From positions 115,457 to 179,456 of the forward strand of contig WION01000086.1 in NCBI GenBank assembly GCA_015039365.1: a stretch of 64,000 bases of DNA. Direction: 5' to 3'. The stretch comes from Amanita rubescens (Eukaryota > Basidiomycota > Agaricomycetes > Agaricales > Amanitaceae). This document shows positions 20,197 through 31,265 of the stretch, piece by piece; within the stretch, counting starts at the first letter, position 1; every line of letters begins with the position of its first letter. The translations under genes were made by a program, and so were the position numbers. The notes under the pieces were generated by a model. That model searched no databases, had not been told where the DNA came from, and was given only the letters and a program-made list of their open reading frames with translations.

Positions 20197-22350
20197 CTAC
20201 TCACTATCAGAGCTATCAGAACTATCAGAACTATCAGAGCTATCAGAGCCATCCTTTGAATGTTTGTGCCTTTTCAGTACTTGCACTGTATGATAAGATA
20301 GCATTGTGTGCAACAACCAATTGAAATTTCCTGGTTTCATCCTTTTCAGAATTGATTCAAAGCCACCCAACCAAGCATTCAATTGTTCACAGGCTTGAGT
20401 GTTAAATGCACGTCTTTGATAAGTCTCTCCATCAGCATTTCTCCCTGTGATGACCAGGTTTGGTGCTGAACCATTCAATGGTGCAGGATTGCAAAAGTCT
20501 CGGCAAAGAATGTCTGTGGCCCGATGATTTGTGTAGTGATAGGAATCCACAATGAATCTTGTCTTCTCCCATCTGTTCCAACTACCATTGGCAATACTAC
20601 TCCTCAGGACAAGGCATGCTTTATCAATGCAGATATAATTAGGCTTTGATTCATTGGTTGGGTAAACATGCTCTAAAAATTGGAGAATATTTGTTGGAGA
20701 CTCTGATTTTGCAAACTTTGCCCATGCTACTACAACACCACATGGGGCACAAATAGTTTCCACACAATAAATTTTATCTGGTACAAATGCATCTTTGGCT
20801 CTGTTTGTGCCAGCTTCAACATCATGTGGCTGTTGCACTTGTTGATTTACATGCATCCAAGGCCAATTATCATCCTGCCTTCTAAGTGCCCTCTTATATC
20901 CATTCAAAGCCCTCTGTCTATGGTTTTGCAAAAATCTGGTCCATTTATCTTGATGAACCTGACAGGCTAGTGTGCCCTGAACAATAACATTTGGGCAATT
21001 AGCAGCATGACACATTCCTCCATACTGATCTTCATGTAGGGCACAGTACACACCTCCTCTTGCATTCACAAGCTCTGAGGTGCACTCTGGATATGCACAT
21101 ATGGTGTGTCCCATGACAATTCCATCCACTACAACCATCTTGACTGGTGCCATACTTTCTTCAAATTCATCTTCTGCAATGATATTATTTGCAGGATCCA
21201 TTCCAACAGTACCTGATCCATCATCTGCTACTGGTTGGTTTGACCTCCTTCTGAACTTTTGTGTGCATTCCTCACAGGCATGTCCATCAGCAGCTCTGAT
21301 CAAGCCACCCTCTCCTAGTGTCTGGTATGCACCTTTTGTCACTTCATCAATAGCAAGGTTGTCCCTCAAAATCAGGTTGATACCAGCCATGGATGCCATA
21401 AACCTTATTGATTCCTGAACAAAGGCCTGCCATATTTGCCTGTGGCCCACTTTTCCAGACTTAGATACTTCATCACCAAAGACACCATTCCAAAATGCAG
21501 TATATGCTGCAGTGGATGCATGGAAGTGATATACACCATTCATTACTGCAGAAGTGAACTTGCGATCAACCCATAAATTCTGACCAATTTTCAGGTACTT
21601 TGCTGAATTCAGGTACACCTTGTCATATTCACTTGATTGATCAGAAGGTGTGCGTTCATGATCAGCATAGTATGTTGTTTTACAGCCATCACAATACCCT
21701 GCCAACACTTGCACATTTTCATAGACAGAAAAGCCTTTAATCAAAGTCACCAATGGTATATCCCTTATCTTGGTAGACATGGGAAGGGATCGTGGTTTGC
21801 ATTTTATGGTCTCACAGACAACAGCATTGGGACATATGATCTGAATGGGTTGCACATCCTTATGTGATACTGGTTTGAGTTTGCCAGTAAACCTTCCAGC
21901 TGTATTGTATGGAAAAAGCTTCAGCAACTTTGCCAACTGATCAAGCTTTGAAGCAACTGAAATTGTAATTTGTTCATCTTTCTGGTTGACTGGGAGATCT
22001 TTCTCCTTCAAGAAATAGTTGTTATTATATTCAAGTCTTTTCCTAAGTGGCCGAGCAAGGGCTCTTATCCATGAGGTGGCAAGTGTAGATTTTTCTCCAT
22101 CAAACTGCTTTTTTTGCTGGCGGCCATGTAAACTCAGCAGCTGCACATTTTCTGTTATGCTGAACAAGATGACAAGCACACTTGTCAATGAAATTGATGA
22201 CTTGAAGTTCTGCTCAATGAATGTGCTAAACACTTTGAAAGATATGTCTGGGAATGGTTGCTCATTCACTGGTGCTGCTGAGACCAAGGGAATGAATACT
22301 AATAACAGAAAGAGCAGTCTCAGTATTTGGTGACTTTGGACCATAGACAT
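20197..22350 (-). CDS. KDZ-associated CxC-type transposase-like protein (717 aa)
   Basis: A single open exon. I take the start at MSMVQSHQIL (22,350); the frame stays open further upstream, but that part overlaps the next gene. Cysteine clusters follow: GYCDGC (about residue 250), ACEECTQKF, then a C/H array from CAYPECTSEL through YCALHEDQYGGMCHAANCP to ACQVHQDKW, as in cysteine clusters described next to KDZ transposases (CxC5/CxC6 type). C-terminal motifs CIDKAC, FIVDSYHY and NTQACEQLNAWL could supply D, D and E of an RNase-H-fold transposase; this triad is my inference. Residues 9-27 are hydrophobic (LRLLFLLLVFIPLVSAA), signal-like and odd for a nuclear protein. The tail is (SSD)n acidic. 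It is probably the mobilising enzyme of the 19.6-26.3 kb element. Confidence 0.75.
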   Translation of the reverse strand: MSMVQSHQILRLLFLLLVFIPLVSAAPVNEQPFPDISFKVFSTFIEQNFKSSISLTSVLVILFSITENVQLLSLHGRQQKKQFDGEKSTLATSWIRALARPLRKRLEYNNNYFLKEKDLPVNQKDEQITISVASKLDQLAKLLKLFPYNTAGRFTGKLKPVSHKDVQPIQIICPNAVVCETIKCKPRSLPMSTKIRDIPLVTLIKGFSVYENVQVLAGYCDGCKTTYYADHERTPSDQSSEYDKVYLNSAKYLKIGQNLWVDRKFTSAVMNGVYHFHASTAAYTAFWNGVFGDEVSKSGKVGHRQIWQAFVQESIRFMASMAGINLILRDNLAIDEVTKGAYQTLGEGGLIRAADGHACEECTQKFRRRSNQPVADDGSGTVGMDPANNIIAEDEFEESMAPVKMVVVDGIVMGHTICAYPECTSELVNARGGVYCALHEDQYGGMCHAANCPNVIVQGTLACQVHQDKWTRFLQNHRQRALNGYKRALRRQDDNWPWMHVNQQVQQPHDVEAGTNRAKDAFVPDKIYCVETICAPCGVVVAWAKFAKSESPTNILQFLEHVYPTNESKPNYICIDKACLVLRSSIANGSWNRWEKTRFIVDSYHYTNHRATDILCRDFCNPAPLNGSAPNLVITGRNADGETYQRRAFNTQACEQLNAWLGGFESILKRMKPGNFNWLLHTMLSYHTVQVLKRHKHSKDGSDSSDSSDSSDSSDSE

Positions 22351-22429
22351 CAACCTGAAGATTGCAAACATAAAACAAGAGCTATCACAATAAACTACAG
22401 ATTTCAATGATTTACAGTTTAGGCTAGGC

Positions 22430-22513
22430 TTACATCTTTCCCTTGCTCCTTGTGAAATGCTTCTTGGAGCTTCCTTCCTCATTTGCCTTCTTCTTCTTCT
22501 TCTTCTTCTTCTT

Positions 22514-22544
<31 letters not shown>

Positions 22545-24830
22545 TCTCCATCAGAGTCATCAGAGTCATCAGAGTCAGAATCATCAGAACCATCCTTTCC
22601 ACCTTTCTTTTTCCCCTTGGGCTTGTATACTTCATGTGCCTTTCCCTTTCCCTTCCTTGCAACTCTGTCATCCTCCTCATCCATCCACCTCCTGAAATCT
22701 TGGAAATTGAATGATGTTTTCTCTCTCCCCCAGATGTCAAGAGTAGTCATTGCACCTTCATCATCATTCAACCACTTTTTCATCTCTGGATATTTTGACA
22801 CTAGAGGGAAAAGTTTAGTGAAGTCTTTATGCCACATTGTTTTCCCAATGAACAAATGTATTATTTCAGTCTCTGTAGGCCTCCTTATAGCCCATTCATC
22901 TGCATTTGCCATATCCTCAGCAGTTGAGAAGGCTTGGATGCATGCCTTGTATTTCTGATAATACAGTTTTACTTCTCCATCCCTGGCATCCCTGACCAAG
23001 TGCTTAGGAATGCAAAAAATGAGAATAAGTTCATCTTTGTAATCATTGGTATCTGATTGAATGTGAGCCTGAATGGGTTGGGCCAGAGCACCAGTTGATT
23101 TCCCCAATTTTTGAGGAGCCTTTGGAGTAGGTATAGATGTAGAGCCTCCAGATATTCCCTCCAAGTCATCCTCCTAATCAATATCAGAAATTGTCAGAAA
23201 AACAACACAAAATTTACCAAGGCAACAAACAAACAATACTCCCCAGCTTCATTGGCCCAGGTAACAGGATCATCTATCTCCAGTGCCATGTCAAAGCGGC
23301 CTTTGACAGACCAGTTACCTTCTTCATAAACAAAGACCCTCTTATTCTTGTCTACCAAGGAGGTATAAATTATCCCATTTAAAATAAGTAGCTGAACATG
23401 CTTACTTTTGATAGGGGAAAAACGCTTTGCTAGCTCATTCAGCACAGGAGCCAGTTTAGCACCAACTTTTACATTTACTGTCATCTGAGGCTTCTGGGAA
23501 GAAGGGTCCTGTCCAGCTTTGAAAACCTTCAACTTGCCAGTCTTTGGGCTGTGAACCTCAATAACTTCCTTAGCATCCCCAATGTTGAAAACATTTCCTT
23601 GTGCTTTTCCACGAAAAATCCCTCCTGTGGTGCAGGAAGCACCTTGAAGACCTGAAGACTCCATGGGAACATCTTTTACACAGTGTTTGAGAGCTGATTT
23701 GCACAAAATATACTTCACTTACCTTCATCCTGATCAAAGAAATTTGCAGTTGCATCTTCCTATTATGCCAGGTAAATCTCTTGATATAAACTTATAAGTA
23801 GTATTGCTTACCTCTCTCAAGATTTCACTCTTTGCCCCAACAAGAGGCCCAGCTGAAGTCTTTGTCTAGATCATGTTAGGGTAATAATTGAAATTGAAGT
23901 ATAAGAATAATACCTTTTCAGATTTACCAGATTCATCAAGCATGTTCCCATCCTCAACATTTTTCTCTTCATCACATTTATCCTCCTTTTCACCAAGGGC
24001 AGCTGAAAGGTCAGCCTAGAGCATGTTAATAATTTCCAGCCCAATATACATAAAACACACCTGGGGTGATAAGTCATCTCCCTTGTTGTTCTTGCCCCTT
24101 TCCTTTCCCTTGCTCTCTTTCCCCTCATCTGAGTCATCACCACCCTTATCTGAACCATCCCCATCCCCACTCTCACTCTCCTCATCCCCACTCTCTTCAT
24201 CCTCACTATGATCAGAACTGCCACTCTCATACTCACTCCCACTGTTCACTGCATCCTCCCAATCACTTTGAGCATCAGAGCGTCGAAGACGTGATGTTGA
24301 TTGACTAGGTTTTGATGAGATAAGACAAATATTTGCAGGTCGGATGTGTTCTGGTGGTGCAACTGTTGTCTTACTCTGTCTTAATACCAATTCAGCTCTG
24401 TGGATGTGTGGACATCACAGGAGAACAAGAAAGACCACAAGTCAATATGTAAACAAAAGGGAAGTGGTGTAGCAACTCACCCTGTAGCCACCCGAGTTTC
24501 TTGGGTAGCCTCAGCTGTAGCATCCTCACGAGAACGTGCTGCTGATGTTTTCCTAGAAGGAATATCAGTTGAAAGTGAATGGGTACAAAAACAAGGCCAC
24601 GCACCTTGCCCCTCCACGCCTCTTTGAACCCTTATCCTCAGGCTCATCTCCCTCTGTTGCTTTTCGCTGTTTCTTTGCTGCTCTCTTCTTGGTGGATCGT
24701 TCTGATGCCTCTGATGCCCCACATTTTCAGCCAGTACTTGACTTGGGGGGTGAGCCATTGGAGTTAGATTGTGCTCAGGTGCGGGCCATGACAGTATCTG
24801 ATCTCGCGTGTGACTATGTGACATGTTACA
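22430..24830 (-). CDS. Many-exon partner gene of the nested element, Lys-repeat tail
   Basis: Exons can be chained on the minus strand. The 24,540-24,480 exon (KTSAARSREDA) leads to an acidic exon at 24,376-24,060 (EDEESGDEESESGDG), short exons at about 24,015-23,910 and 23,870-23,815, a globular exon at about 23,700-23,230 (VKVGAKLAPVLNELAKRF, VYEEGNWSVKGRFDMALEID), and a last exon at about 23,170-22,430. The last exon contains FCIPKHLVRDARDGEVKLYY and LDIWGREKTSFNFQDFRRWM, then 19 lysines and the stop. A basic exon (STKKRAAKKQRKA) lies near 24,700. Further 5' exons may extend to 26,236. Composition suggests a nuclear, nucleic-acid-binding protein. The function is unknown; it lies 79 bp upstream of the transposase-like gene, in the same orientation. 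Confidence 0.6.
22487..22543. repeat. (CTT)19 microsatellite coding for 19 lysines
   Basis: 57 bp of perfect CTT on the plus strand, read as AAG lysine codons by the minus-strand partner gene, followed by TCAGAG (Asp/Ser) repeats at 22,552-22,585. Confidence 0.95.
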
Positions 24831-24991
24831 TTCAACCCAGGGTCAAGGGTTTGGCAGACGAGGACAGGGAGGTACTATTACATTAAAACTGACTAGTACA
24901 TTACACGACTAAGTACCGAATAGCCTACAGGTGGGAACTACGTGTGCAGAGAAGCATCAGTAAACCAAAAAAGTGGGGGCGGGAATTGTTT

Positions 24992-25865
24992 GCTTACCCG
25001 GTGCATTGTCTCGCCGGAGTGTGACATGTCGAGGGAACAGGGGAGATAGTTGGAGGGGTGTGGCATGTTGGCAGTGGACAGCGAGAGGTGTAGCGTCGTT
25101 AGCGCGAATGAGAAGGGCGGGTGGATGGTCTTACCACGTAGTTGTCTCCTGGGGGTGCGACCGCGTCTATTTGGGTGCGTGTGGGTGCTGGTGTTGTTAA
25201 AGGGTGTCCCGAAGGGGTCCAGCGTGTTTGTGGAGGCAGTCGAGGGGTCCGGCACGTTTGTGGTGGTGGTTGAGGGATGCAGCGTGTTTCTGAGGTGCGG
25301 TGGAGTTGCGTGGCGCAATGGGCAAGGCAGAGAGGGAGTGGGGGTCGTTAGTGGGGAAGATACAGGTGGTGATGGCTCGTGCTCACCGGGTATCGGGCTC
25401 CTGTTTGCAGAGAGCCATGGAGGGGTGCAGCAGTAGGCCGGAGGGGCATGGCATGTCTTCGGGGTAAGCTGGAGAGGTGTGGTACAGCGGGAATTGAAGG
25501 AGTGGGGGAAGCCGGGCCGTTAGTGCACAGAATACGGGTGTGGGGCGGGTATCTTACCATGTACTTGTCTCGGAGGCGTGTGGCACATTCGAGGGATGTG
25601 GTGGAAGGGTGTAGCGTGTTCTCGGGGCACGGTGGAGTGATATGGCACAGAGCGCAGGGTATAGGGTTGTGAGTATGGGAAAATACGGGTGGTGGATCAA
25701 CTTACTATTGTAGCCGTCTCCTTGGGCGCAGTTGGGCTCTTGCAAGTTCGGGAGGAGTAGCGGGCGTGTTTGAGGCGCGGTGGGGTCGTCGAGGGTGGTA
25801 GAGAAGGTGTGAAACCGTCAGTATAAAAAAAACGAGAGACTGGGGGGCTTACCAGTCACCAACTC
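24992..25865 (-). repeat. Six duplicated 13-15-nt exon-like units with GTAAG/GTGAG donors
   Basis: Units GAGACAATGCACCGG (24,998-25,012), GAGACAACTACGTG (25,135-25,148), GAGCCCGATACCCG (25,387-25,400), GAGACAAGTACATG (25,558-25,571), GAGACGGCTACAATA (25,706-25,720) and GAGTTGGTGACTG (25,853-25,865) are each followed directly by a GTAAG/GTGAG donor. Three (25,148, 25,400 and 25,720) are preceded by an intact AG; the others are not. GC-rich intervening sequence repeats 'ccgtta..', 'gagggatg..agcgtgttt'. I read this as tandem duplication of one micro-exon plus intron at the 5' end of the partner gene. Confidence 0.55.
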
Positions 25866-26377
25866 CGAATTGGGCACATAGAAGGGGTTTGAAGGTACGT
25901 ATATGGTACGTTAGAGTGACTACGCGCTGTGGAATGCGTGGGATGGTGGCCAATGGGAGAAGCAAGGTGCCGGGGTAAGGGCTGGCCAAGCACGCGGATC
26001 GAAGGTGCGTGTGGGTGTTTGAGGTGGATTGAGGGTAGTGCTGGGGTCTTGGGGCGTGGATTGAGGTTGATTGGCGTGTTTGTGAGGATGAGGCGGTGGA
26101 GAGCGAGCAGGACGATGGCGGCGTGCTTTTCACGATGTGGGAAAACCTGGGCAATGCCCAGCTCCCAGCTGAGGCGTGAGAAGTCGCGGCTCGGACATTG
26201 CCGTGCGGAATATTCCACGCTCATTCTGCGTTCCACGCGGAATGTGTATAGGGCGGACTAGCCAAAGCTCACTGAAAATATATGAGCACGGAATCCGCGC
26301 GGAATTGGGGGGGGATCGCGAAGTGCTCACTCTTCGACGTCTTCATAGTTACTGCCATCGTCATCCCTTTCGGTTGC

Positions 26378-28450
26378 TCAAATATGACGACCGTGTGCGA
26401 ATTTCTTTCCTTTCTTTCCATTAAACTTCTTCTTTCCTTTGTAAGATCCTTTGTCCTTCCTCATGGGGCATTGTCCTGACATGTGGTCCGCTTTATGACA
26501 TATGAAACAAAGTCCATCGCGGATATGTTGGGTTCGTTCATCCTTTGATAACGCGCCAAGAATTATTGCATCAAGATCCATATCCCATTCGTTTCGAGGG
26601 GGTTTGTGTGAAGATGTCCCTCCTCTGTTGGTTGCTAGAATGCCAATACGTGTTTCGGCGTTGTATGCTCTGAGTGCTCCTTCATACCATTCGTCCAAGG
26701 TTTTGGGGTCTCTCATTACGACTGCTCTGTATGTGTTGGCGTCGAGTCCTTGTCCGAACATGTGGGTAGCGGCACTGCCTGTGATTCCAGCTTTCTTTAT
26801 AAGTTCTTTGAATAAACCAACGTATTTTGGGATTGAGATTCGTTTTCCTTTCTTGTCTTTGCGCTTTTGTAGCTGTACTAATTCTGTGTACGCGTTTCCG
26901 GGTGAATCTATTTCTTGCCAATTGTTGAGGAATCTGGTTTTGAATCCTGTCCAGTCGTTCCATGTTATTTCCATCTTTGCTGCATCGTTAAGATCGTCGT
27001 TTTGATTGCGTCTCCAGTTCTCAGCTTTGTTGGTTATCATAGATAACGTCAGTCCGATTTTAAGTCTGTCTGTGTTGATGCGACCTGGATTGAGATCTAG
27101 GAATAGCTCCATTCGATCTATAAAATCCTGTGCTTGAGATCGCTTTCCTGTGAAGGTAGGGATTTCTCCTAAGAGACTAGGAATCGGTTGTATCGCTGGC
27201 GTTGTCATTGGAGCTATTGGCGGTTCTGGAGGTGGTGTAGGCGGTTTCTGTGGTGGTACTGGACTAAGATCGGGTTTAGGATCGACTTCTATGTATTGAA
27301 GTCCTGGGGAATTCGGTTTCTCCTGTTCTGTTTCAAACGGGTTGAAATTGATTGGGCTAAGTAAGTTTGGAACAGTTTTGTCTTCCGACTTGGAAAGGTC
27401 ACTGGAACTTTCGAATTGCTGATCGGGGTTTTCGTCACTTGATTCGGTTCCTGATTCGCTTTCTTCTGTTACTCCAAAAGTGTTACAAACACGGTACGGA
27501 CTCCTACATTATGATTACATGACACGTCGGACATGCTTACTTTTTCGTATATGCCTACCCCTTCATCACATCCCCATTATGTTCATCATACGGACCACCT
27601 CGTTCCCTTATCGATCCCCATTCCGTTTACCCTATGCCCAACCCCTTGTTCATACACGTACCATCCCCTATGCCCCCTGTTTTACCTATACTTGCTATCG
27701 CCCTTGTTCTACTTACGATACGGCTGTGTTTCTGTACATGTATATAAACCGATGTACTGTAACATCGAACCTTAAGTTTGACTTAGTTTGTCTTTGTCAA
27801 TATCATCTCATCTCACCTAAAGAATGTCATACACACTCCGTTCATTATCGCTCTCAAGTATAAGACTTCTTCTAGTCGTCTTATTACTTAGCTTATTCGT
27901 TCACCTATTGTTTGACTTGTCCGTTGGACTTAGTCTACTTTGTCAAGCGCTCATAGCGTGGACACATTGTAGGTGGAGATTGACGTGATCATAACAAAAA
28001 GTTTTACCTTTTGGTGTAGTTTTGACTGCTGCTTTCGGTGTAGAGACTGCGCTTCTGTGCTGTAGGTTTTCGGGCAAGTTATCTGGGTTTCCTTCTATCC
28101 ACTTTGGTCCTTTGAAGAAATCGTCTGGTACGAATTCGTATGTAAGTTCTGATTCAGGGCCTGGGTTATATCCTCCCCAACGTTTGGTATTTTCGTCAAA
28201 TTCGACTTCAAATCCTAGGAGGTAGTATTTGTTGTTGAATCGATGATAGAATGCGTTGTTGGGTGGTCTGTTGGCTCTCTGTGGTATCCAGAACTCTGAT
28301 GTTGGTACGAGACTGTGGTCTTTCGAATATTTCCAAAGGTGGTCCTTAGGGTCATTGTAGATAGCGATATGATCTAGATAGTAATGTCCTCTTGTTCCTC
28401 TTGTAGCACGGTTAGGCGGTGTTCTCTGTTGATCCGAAATTGTTGCAAGG
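26378..28450 (-). pseudogene. gag: Chromovirus gag, split by a solo LTR
   Basis: The C-terminal part (27,208-26,378) has a capsid-like helical region (QAQDFIDRMELFLDLNPGRI, FKTRFLNNWQEIDSPGNAY) and a zinc knuckle CFICHKADHMSGQC (CX2CX4HX4C), then a Lys-rich tail and TGA at 26,378. The frame continues upstream through a Pro-rich linker to 27,475. There the LTR of 27,481-27,996 interrupts it between GKT and FGV, and it resumes at 28,001-28,440 (HYYLDHIAIYNDPKDHLWKY, FDENTKRWGGYNPGPESELT). I could not find a convincing ATG before an upstream TAG near 28,460. The gag stop precedes the inserted DNA element, beyond which the pro linker continues. Confidence 0.8.
27481..27996 (+). mobile_element. 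Solo LTR (516 bp) inserted in gag
   Basis: Starts TGTTACAAAC and ends GATCATAACA, with perfect 5-bp direct repeats AAAAG at 27,476-27,480 and 27,997-28,001. It belongs to the same family as the chromovirus LTRs but lies in the opposite orientation, and it splits the gag frame. Confidence 0.93.
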
Positions 28451-28552
28451 TGACCGGTAACCTACGGGCCGGTTCTCCGGAAGTTCGATAGTTATCTTGT
28501 GTTTCACCAACGAGGTAATACTCGGGTATCGTTTTGATAAGTTCGACTTAAT

Positions 28553-29068
28553 TGTTATGATCACGTCAATCTCCACCTACGATGCGTCCACGCTAAGAGC
28601 GCTTGACAAAGTAGACTAAGTCCAACGGACAAGTCAAACAATAGGTGAACGAATAAGCTAAGTGATAAGACGACTAGAAGTAGTCTTATCCTTGAGAGCG
28701 ATAATGAACGGAGTAGAAACGACGTTCTTTAGGCGAGATGGAGATGATATTGACAAAGACAACTAAGTCGAACTTAAGGTTCGATGTTACAGTACATCAG
28801 TTTATATACACGTACAGAAACACAGCCGTATCGTAAGTAGAACAAGGGTGATAGCAAGTATAGGTAAAACAGGGGGCATAGGGGATGGTACGCGTATGAA
28901 CAAGGGGTTGGGCATAGGGTAAACGAAATGGGGATCGATAAGGGAACGAGGTAGTCCGTTTGATGAACATAATGGGGATGTGACGAAGGGGTAGGCATAT
29001 ACGAAAAAGTAAGCATGTCCGACGTGTCATGTAATCATAATGTAGGAGTCCGTACCGTGTTTGTAACA
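28553..29068 (-). repeat. 5' LTR of the chromovirus
   Basis: Reads TGTTACAAAC at 29,068 and ends ...GATCATAACA at 28,553 on the minus strand. It lacks a direct repeat between its own flanks (ttaat vs ggagg), as expected for one LTR of a longer element. The leader between it and gag is 28,450-28,552. Confidence 0.85.
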
Positions 29069-31265
29069 GGAGGTGCAGTGCAGAGTGCCAGTTGAAGTGA
29101 TGATCTAGTTTTAGTTCCACAATCCCACATGTTTGTTGCCAGCAACAACCAATGACTCACCACCAATCACCTATGATTGTCAATTTGTCATAGGTATGTA
29201 AATATGAGGGATTTGTGATTATGTATGTATTGAAGTCAAGGGGTGAAAGCAGGTGGAGATGAGTTCTTGGTTATTTGGTCGGATGGTATGGCACAGTGAG
29301 CTGTGGTTGTTAGAAGCATATTAATAATTGTCTGACTGTCTGACTATCTGACAGGCACTGACAGATGCTAACACACTAATTGTCTGGTTGTCTGACTATC
29401 TAATAGGCACTGACAGATGCTGACACACAGATTATCTGACTGTCTGACAGACAGTGTTTCATAAGTTGTCTGACTTGTCTTCAGACTATCTAACCATCTG
29501 AGCAGTGAGAGACACTTAAGCATCAGATAACATCAGACAAGTCTGTGATCAGACTTTTGCTGTGTTAGCTGATGTACTAAGCTTCCACACTAGAAGCATA
29601 CGGTGGCAAAGTTAACTCAGCAATGGTTAACTCAAATACTAAGAGAACAGTGATGATAGAAATTGAACAGAGTGTGGACAATGATAGATAATTTGATGAT
29701 GAGTAAGTAGAGATACATAAGTGGGTCTGTCACTTCCAAAACTAATCAGGCATGCATAATGTGGGAGTCAATACTATTAGTAACAGAATGGTGGCTCAGT
29801 GACATGTAATAGGCTAGTATCAACTTCAAGTTCCAATCACAGTGGCAGTGACATCTGGCACCTGTGACCTGCCACACTGAGTGCCCTACTATGGATCATT
29901 ATCAGCTACCTCCAATCACAGGTACTATTAGTAATTTGAAGTTAAGTACAGTGCCTAGGCCAATATCAGTCAGTCTCACCTTTACTAGTACTATAACTTT
30001 ATGGTTGTCCATGCTCTGTTCCAGAATTGCCTCAAACCTAAGACTATGATATTCTATTGTTTTACCTAATATGTTTGAAGTTTCTCTGACCCCACACCCC
30101 CAGTGGTTCAATTGTCTTATCAACATAACCAGGGGCCCTTGTACAAAGTCACAAGATGTTTTGGCAACCTATCAATTTTCTCTCCATTATATCTGAAGAA
30201 TAAATTACAAATATCTTGGGTTTGGCTCTGTTCTAGAGCATGATTCTTGCACCATCTTGATCACATGATTTTTCCAGATTTTTCAAGATTTTTAGCAGCC
30301 TTTCAATTTTTCAACATGAAGTGTTTAAAACAGTATTTTGCAAATATCTTGAGTTTGGCATTGTTTGGCATGTTAATTTCCACACTAATCTGATCGCATG
30401 ATTTTTCCAGATTTTTCAAGATTTTTGGCAGCCATTCAATTTTTTAACATGAAGCGTTTAAAACAGTATTTTGCAAATAACTTGAGTTTGGCATTGTTTG
30501 GCATGTTCATTTACACACTAATCTGATTACATGATTTTTCTGCATTTTTCACATTTTTTTCCAAATTTTCCCACGGTCACACAGTACTCTTGGCAAATGG
30601 TAGTATTACAAATGAGACTACAAAGACTACATTAAAAAGCGCAGAATTGTCGGAGTCCTATAGGAATAGTCCTATTAGAGTCCTATGTCCTATTCGAGTC
30701 CGTCGGAAGGCTTCCTATTCATCCGATACCAGTCCGATTGAAAAATGTAGTGTTAAAAAATTTGTAATGTTAATGTAATCTTATTTGTAATAAATTCCGA
30801 TGTGACTCCTATAGGACTCCTCGGACTCCGATCGGACTCCGATCGGAATAGGGGGGGGACAGTAAAGACCTCAATCTTGCAGTCTGCTTCAGAGCTATTC
30901 TGAGAAATGACGGCAAGAGCCACTGCCAGAGTAAACCAGAACACGCAGTGTATCACGACTCTACGGGCGGGGGCAGAAGAGGAGGGATGTGATGAGCATG
31001 TACCGGTTAGCCGGAGGGAACTGTGTACGTGCGTTATAGAGAGGAAAGAACTGTTTTATTTATCACCGTGGGATTGAGGGAGTAAACAGATTTAGTACTC
31101 TGAATGAAAATTATCCGACTGCCTCAAAAGAGAGGGAGTAGGGCATTTCCGGAAGGCAACAGAGAGCTAGTAACATCTATAGCACGACGAGGGTACTAGT
31201 ACCTGGAGCGCTTAAAGTCAAACGTGGTGGCTATGTGGCCGTGACGGACGTCACACAGTAATGAT
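29069..31265. other. Repeat-rich intergenic region
   Basis: 29,325-29,580 is rich in 'gtctgac/tatctgac' motifs in both orientations. 30,190-30,590 is a 133-bp tandem repeat. 30,645-30,850 has inverted 'cggagtcctatagga' ends resembling a short MITE. 30,860-31,260 is unique sequence that contains the upstream region of the TFIIIC gene. No gene is supported. Confidence 0.5.
30190..30590. repeat. 133-bp tandem repeat, three copies
   Basis: The block 'catgatttttc(c)agatttttcaagattttt...ttgagtttggcattgtttggcatg' recurs with catg at 30,264, 30,397 and 30,530, an exact 133-bp period. AT-rich, non-coding. Confidence 0.85.

Larger units (their letters stand above)
19574..26319 (-). mobile_element. ~6.7-kb DNA element nested between gag and pro
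   Basis: Left end ttgcagtccaccccccattcc and right end (complement) gcgatccccccccaattcc are imperfect inverted repeats. Both are followed inward by 'ggaatcc...gcggaat' motifs (19,600-19,630; 26,205-26,310). Flanks gcagtact and gaagtgct (6/8 identical) may be a decayed 8-bp target duplication. Gag and pol sequence lies immediately outside both ends. It carries two minus-strand genes: a CxC/DDE transposase-like gene (20,197-22,350) and a many-exon partner (22,430 to about 26,236). Boundaries are good to a few bases. Confidence 0.75.
14038..29068 (-). mobile_element. Ty3/gypsy chromovirus, nested with two later insertions
   Basis: Minus-strand order from the right: 5' LTR (28,553-29,068), gag (about 28,450-26,378), pro, RT, RNaseH, integrase and chromodomain (19,437-15,829), an extra ORF (15,794-14,691), and the 3' LTR (about 14,038-14,562). 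It is interrupted by a DNA element (about 19,574-26,319) between gag and pro, and by a solo LTR (27,481-27,996) inside gag. Without these it would be roughly 7.8 kb. The two LTRs match through most of their length, but the outer ~50 bp of the left one differs, so the left boundary is approximate. Two nonsense codons in pol indicate a non-autonomous relic. Confidence 0.85.

Noticed and set aside
20197..22740. Full 847-codon ORF as one protein
   Set aside because: The first ~130 codons, with a long Arg run, overlap the partner gene in another frame through the CTT repeat; the CxC protein most likely starts near 22,350.
22443..22958. Plus-strand ORFs of poly-Phe, poly-Leu and poly-Ser
   Set aside because: Frame shadows of the CTT microsatellite that encodes Lys on the minus strand.
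30640..30850. Palindromic cggagtcctatagga region as a terminator or origin
   Set aside because: Inverted ends separated by ~100 bp in a repeat-rich gap fit a small MITE better; no functional evidence.
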